A DNA stretch of 6,640 nt from Acidobacteriota bacterium (GTDB taxonomy: Bacteria > Acidobacteriota > Terriglobia > Terriglobales > Acidobacteriaceae). This document shows, piece by piece, positions 3,966 through 6,640 of this stretch. The stretch is taken from positions 1 through 6,640 of the forward strand of contig JAJZDO010000235.1 in the NCBI GenBank assembly GCA_021805955.1, in the 5' to 3' direction. Both the position numbers and the translations under genes were made by a program. The notes beneath the pieces were generated by a model. The model searched no databases. It had not been told where the DNA came from and saw only the letters and a list, made by a program, of their open reading frames with translations. Position 1 is the stretch's first letter, and each line of letters opens with the position of its first letter.

Positions 3966-6530
3966 TTAAAACTCATAGTGCAGACCCATGGTCACATTAT
4001 TCGCATGGAAATTCCGAGGCGAAGTCTCGCCGGAAGGCGATATCGTGAGACCGGTCTGAAGTCCCGCCAGCGTGGGAGAGTTGCAGGGAACCGGGGTCAC
4101 CGGAGACGTTGGCGTGGGATTGGAAGTGCTGCATAAAGCTGCACCGGAAGGTCCGCCCTCGCCATAGCCGTAGTAGTTGTATTCTGCCCTCACAATCCAT
4201 GCCTTACGAACCGTCCATGCAAGATTCACGTAAGGAGACAGATACGTGGAGACCAGCGAGCCGTTCACATCCCGCGCATCGTTGAAGAATCGGCTACCGT
4301 TTACGGAACTGACGGTATATCCGATGTTGGATTGGATTCGGCTGGTCGGGGATAGATGGAGAGCCACCGATCCGTACTGCGTGGGAGCATCCATAAAGTC
4401 CTTGACAGGCCCGAACTCATAGTAGGTAACTCCCCTCACGGTCGCGCCGGGGCAGGCTGTGCCGCTGGGTGTCGCAGCGCCCGGTAGCGTGGGGCTGGCG
4501 GCGGCGTCGTAGCAGATGTTGGTCGAGGTATACACATCGCTGTAGGAGTAGTTGAAGTCGAACCCATAGTGCGCATTCGGCGACATCACCGCTCCCACAC
4601 TCACGACCCGGCTGTGGTCGACGTGATCCAGCGGCCCCGCTGCAGAGGGCGTGCCTGTGTTGTTCGTGTTGTTATGCCGCTCCACGTCGTTAAAGGCGCC
4701 CGAAATCGTTGCCCAGGACTTTGGCCTGTAGATGGTATGCACTCTGTACCGCTGCGTTTGCCGCGGAGTGACCGCGGTGAATGCATTGTCGTTATAGAAC
4801 AGTCCGATACTGCCGTTGACGTCCCAGTGTTCGGTGGGACGCAGAGCGACGTTGAAGATTCCTCCGTTTTCGTGAATGGTGACGGTTCCGTTGTTGGTCG
4901 CGCCCGGGGCCAGCGGAGCGTTATGAGGAATGCCTTCCGCGATGATGTGGGTTTGATAGCGATAGGTCACAGAAAAGGTCGCGCGGGACCAACCATCCCA
5001 GGTCGCCATCAGGTTGTTGGTCACGAACTTCTGTCCGAAAAAGCCTGGCTGAGGCGTGCCGTTGGGATTGCCCTCAACCTTGACTGGATTTCCAGGAGCC
5101 AGCGGACCCAGGTAGTTCAGGGTCTCGTTCGGGTTTGGAGGCGTAACCAGCGTGGACCCGCTGGAGATGTTTGCGACACCGGGTTGCTGCACATTGGAAA
5201 AGACAACCTGATCGGCAACACTGATCGTTTTCGTCGCGTTCCAATTGATGCCGTAGTCGATAGCGAGGACCTTCCGCTTGGCATTTGCATTGCCCGTATA
5301 AGTGATGGAACGAACCGCCCCGGACAGTCCCTGGAAGTTCTCATAGTAATTGGGAAGGTTCATGTTCGCGTTGGTGTAGCGCACATCGCCGTTCATCGCA
5401 ATGTTCGGGATGCTAGAGCTTTGGAACCGGAAAATCTCCGTGGGGTACAGGATGCGCGTCGGCTGGCTGCGCAGATAGCTGATAGCAACACTGCAAGCCG
5501 GATTGATAATGGGTAGCCCGCCCGTGGTTTGCGCGGGCGACAGGATCGTGTAGGGTGCGGTGCCCATGCTTCCCGTATTGCAGCTGCCGAGGCTGTAAGG
5601 CGGAATGCTGTCCCATCCGCCCGGAGCCACCTTTGTTCCATCTGCCTCCTGAACGATGAAATCGCTCGGGGCCAGAGTGAAGTAGGAGCCGTTCTTATAA
5701 TGATCGATCTCTTCTTCAAATGTCAGCGTGGTTTTCAACACGGGTTTCCAGTCGATCCCTCCGATGAAATCGTCGGTACTGTTGCGTTGATACTGCTCGA
5801 GCAGTTGAGTATTCGTGCCGATCGAGGCTGCGAAGTAGGGGCTCGACGCGCCGGGACTCAGGCTCGGACCTTGGAAAACATTTTGCGAGTATGCGAAACG
5901 GTACGTGACCTTGGAGATTGGAAAGATCGTGAGGTACGTGTCCGTCATTCTGCGCACCGTGTTGTATAGGAACGGCGATTGCTTTACCTGCGGCCATGCG
6001 AGCGAACCCGTGGGCGCATTGGTTGGGCCGATCGGGATCGATTGCCCCGAAGGGATATTCGGGTTGCCCAGCAGGTTGTAATCGAAGTACTGCCGGTCGC
6101 GACGGAACCTTCCCGAGAACTGATAGATTTTGCCTTTGGAGAAGTCCATCGTGGCCAGGTCGTATGGGTTCCCGCCCCACCCGGTGCTGAAAGCTGTCAG
6201 CGAATCGACAAGAGTATGCTTTGTGGTCGGCAGCGCCTGCATATGAAAAGAACTGCCCAGCACGCGCGGCCCGGACTGGATGTTGACCAGCGTGTCATAC
6301 ATGGCCCCACTGCCGGTAAGGCTGGTCATGTTCCCACCCAGATTGATGGCCCCGTGGAGTGTGTATCCATTCGGGGCGACTGACGGTGTATCCGGCATCG
6401 CAACCTGGGCGCCGGCGACGCCAGTGGCGATCAGCAAGATTGCGACTCCAATGCTCTCGGCAATACGCGGAGCCATTGCGGGTGAGAGCTTTTGATGGTG
6501 CCGCTTGAAAAGCCCTTCTGTTTTTTTCAT
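3966..6530 (-). CDS. Outer-membrane beta-barrel protein, probable MtrB/PioB-like sheath of a cytochrome conduit
   Basis: An exported protein of 854 residues if started at ATG 6530 (858 from GTG 6542). ATG 6530 is preferred because GAGGA (6540-6536) lies five bases before it and overlaps the GTG. Numbered from the GTG, residues 1-30 are basic and 31-45 hydrophobic, ending GVAGA before QVAMP, a long signal peptide. The remainder shows short amphipathic stretches with alternating aromatics, Gly/Pro/Asn/Ser-rich loops and a terminal HYEF, the final aromatic recognised by the barrel assembly machinery. There is no TonB plug or carboxypeptidase-like domain. The YDTLVNIQSG region near 82-91 and RRDRQYFDYNLLGNP at 147-161 suggest a repeated-strand porin. 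Assignment to MtrB/PioB rests mainly on the heme-protein genes on both sides; the N-terminal CxxC of Shewanella MtrB is absent. Six cysteines fall into three loop pairs (321/350, 677/697, 804/820). Other large porins remain possible. Confidence 0.7.
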   Translation of the reverse strand: MKKTEGLFKRHHQKLSPAMAPRIAESIGVAILLIATGVAGAQVAMPDTPSVAPNGYTLHGAINLGGNMTSLTGSGAMYDTLVNIQSGPRVLGSSFHMQALPTTKHTLVDSLTAFSTGWGGNPYDLATMDFSKGKIYQFSGRFRRDRQYFDYNLLGNPNIPSGQSIPIGPTNAPTGSLAWPQVKQSPFLYNTVRRMTDTYLTIFPISKVTYRFAYSQNVFQGPSLSPGASSPYFAASIGTNTQLLEQYQRNSTDDFIGGIDWKPVLKTTLTFEEEIDHYKNGSYFTLAPSDFIVQEADGTKVAPGGWDSIPPYSLGSCNTGSMGTAPYTILSPAQTTGGLPIINPACSVAISYLRSQPTRILYPTEIFRFQSSSIPNIAMNGDVRYTNANMNLPNYYENFQGLSGAVRSITYTGNANAKRKVLAIDYGINWNATKTISVADQVVFSNVQQPGVANISSGSTLVTPPNPNETLNYLGPLAPGNPVKVEGNPNGTPQPGFFGQKFVTNNLMATWDGWSRATFSVTYRYQTHIIAEGIPHNAPLAPGATNNGTVTIHENGGIFNVALRPTEHWDVNGSIGLFYNDNAFTAVTPRQTQRYRVHTIYRPKSWATISGAFNDVERHNNTNNTGTPSAAGPLDHVDHSRVVSVGAVMSPNAHYGFDFNYSYSDVYTSTNICYDAAASPTLPGAATPSGTACPGATVRGVTYYEFGPVKDFMDAPTQYGSVALHLSPTSRIQSNIGYTVSSVNGSRFFNDARDVNGSLVSTYLSPYVNLAWTVRKAWIVRAEYNYYGYGEGGPSGAALCSTSNPTPTSPVTPVPCNSPTLAGLQTGLTISPSGETSPRNFHANNVTMGLHYEF

Positions 6531-6585
6531 TTCGATCCTCACTTTTAAAAAGCGTCAATAAAGCGGAACCACGGGGTCGGCCCCA
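6531..6585 (-). promoter_or_regulatory. 55-base intra-operon spacer with GC hairpin and ribosome-binding site
   Basis: On the minus strand the spacer begins just after the upstream TAA. It contains GGGG-TCGG-CCCC (plus 6573-6584), a four-pair all-GC stem with a tetraloop, then an A/T-rich stretch and the GAGGA ribosome-binding site (6540-6536) of the barrel gene. No T-run follows the hairpin, so it is not a terminator. TTGACG near 6560 is too close to the start codon to act as a -35 for this gene. Confidence 0.4.
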
Positions 6586-6640
6586 TTACCGAATGAAAGC
6601 CGCATTGATGTTGGATCCGTGGATCATGGTGTGACAGCCC
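6586..6640 (-). CDS. C-terminal end of a probable multiheme c-type cytochrome (MtrA/PioA/DmsE-like), cut by right edge
   Basis: The last 17 codons before TAA (6588-6586) read GCHTMIHGSNINAAFIR. The CH at the edge is placed as the end of a CxxCH heme motif whose first cysteine lies beyond the window. CH followed by T-x-IHGSN is characteristic of decaheme-type MtrA/PioA/DmsE cytochromes, in which the second His serves as distal ligand of another heme. The gene ends 55 bases before the barrel gene on the same strand, the order (mtrA then mtrB, pioA then pioB) seen in known outer-membrane electron conduits. With only 17 residues the call is suggestive; the number of hemes cannot be seen. Confidence 0.6.
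   Translation of the reverse strand, partial: GCHTMIHGSNINAAFIR

Noticed and set aside
4569..5516. Plus-strand open frame of 315 codons antisense to the barrel gene
   Set aside because: Its product is rich in Arg, Val and His without recognisable domains, and it lies wholly opposite a gene with signal peptide and barrel features. It reflects the codon pattern of the minus-strand gene.
3966..6530. TonB-dependent receptor
   Set aside because: There is no N-terminal plug domain, TonB box or carboxypeptidase-regulatory-like domain; the sequence enters barrel-like strands directly after the signal peptide.
6531..6585. Independent promoter (TTGACG) for the barrel gene
   Set aside because: The -35-like hexamer is too near the start codon for a -10 and transcription start to fit before the ribosome-binding site.

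Overview
The window carries six protein-coding genes, two of them cut by its edges, and no RNA genes, mobile elements or CRISPR arrays that I can see. Base composition is moderate to slightly high in G+C. The ECF-type sigma factor, the GlsB-type membrane protein, the GlgX/TreX-type debranching enzyme and an outer-membrane beta-barrel with c-type cytochromes point to a Gram-negative soil or sediment bacterium. My best guess is Acidobacteriota, from the general style of the proteins only; no marker gene here proves it.

Left part: positions 1-437 (minus) hold the N-terminal half of an ECF sigma factor that runs off the left edge. A divergent intergenic region (438-713) separates it from a small three-helix stress-type membrane protein (714-974, plus). 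On the minus strand of that region a sequence close to the RpoE-type promoter consensus points at the sigma gene, which suggests autoregulation. Between 975 and 1238 there is a terminator-like hairpin, a pair of competing hairpins, and a direct repeat with 21-bp periodicity just ahead of glgX.

Centre: glgX (1239-3434, plus) encodes a complete GH13 glycogen debranching enzyme with all catalytic residues. It converges on the minus-strand genes, and a long hairpin at 3455-3492 lies between the two transcription units.

Right part: three minus-strand genes appear to form an operon, in transcription order. First is the last 17 codons of a gene ending in a heme-type CH followed by TMIHGSN (6586-6640), typical of multiheme MtrA/PioA/DmsE-like cytochromes. 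Second is an 854-858-residue exported outer-membrane beta-barrel (3966-6530/6542). Third is a small monoheme class I cytochrome c (3595-3918). Gaps are 55 and 47 bases. The arrangement of multiheme cytochrome, large barrel and soluble carrier is what a porin-cytochrome conduit for moving electrons across the outer membrane looks like. This is the most interesting content of the window. The family assignment of the barrel is inference, because it has no motif I can identify with certainty.
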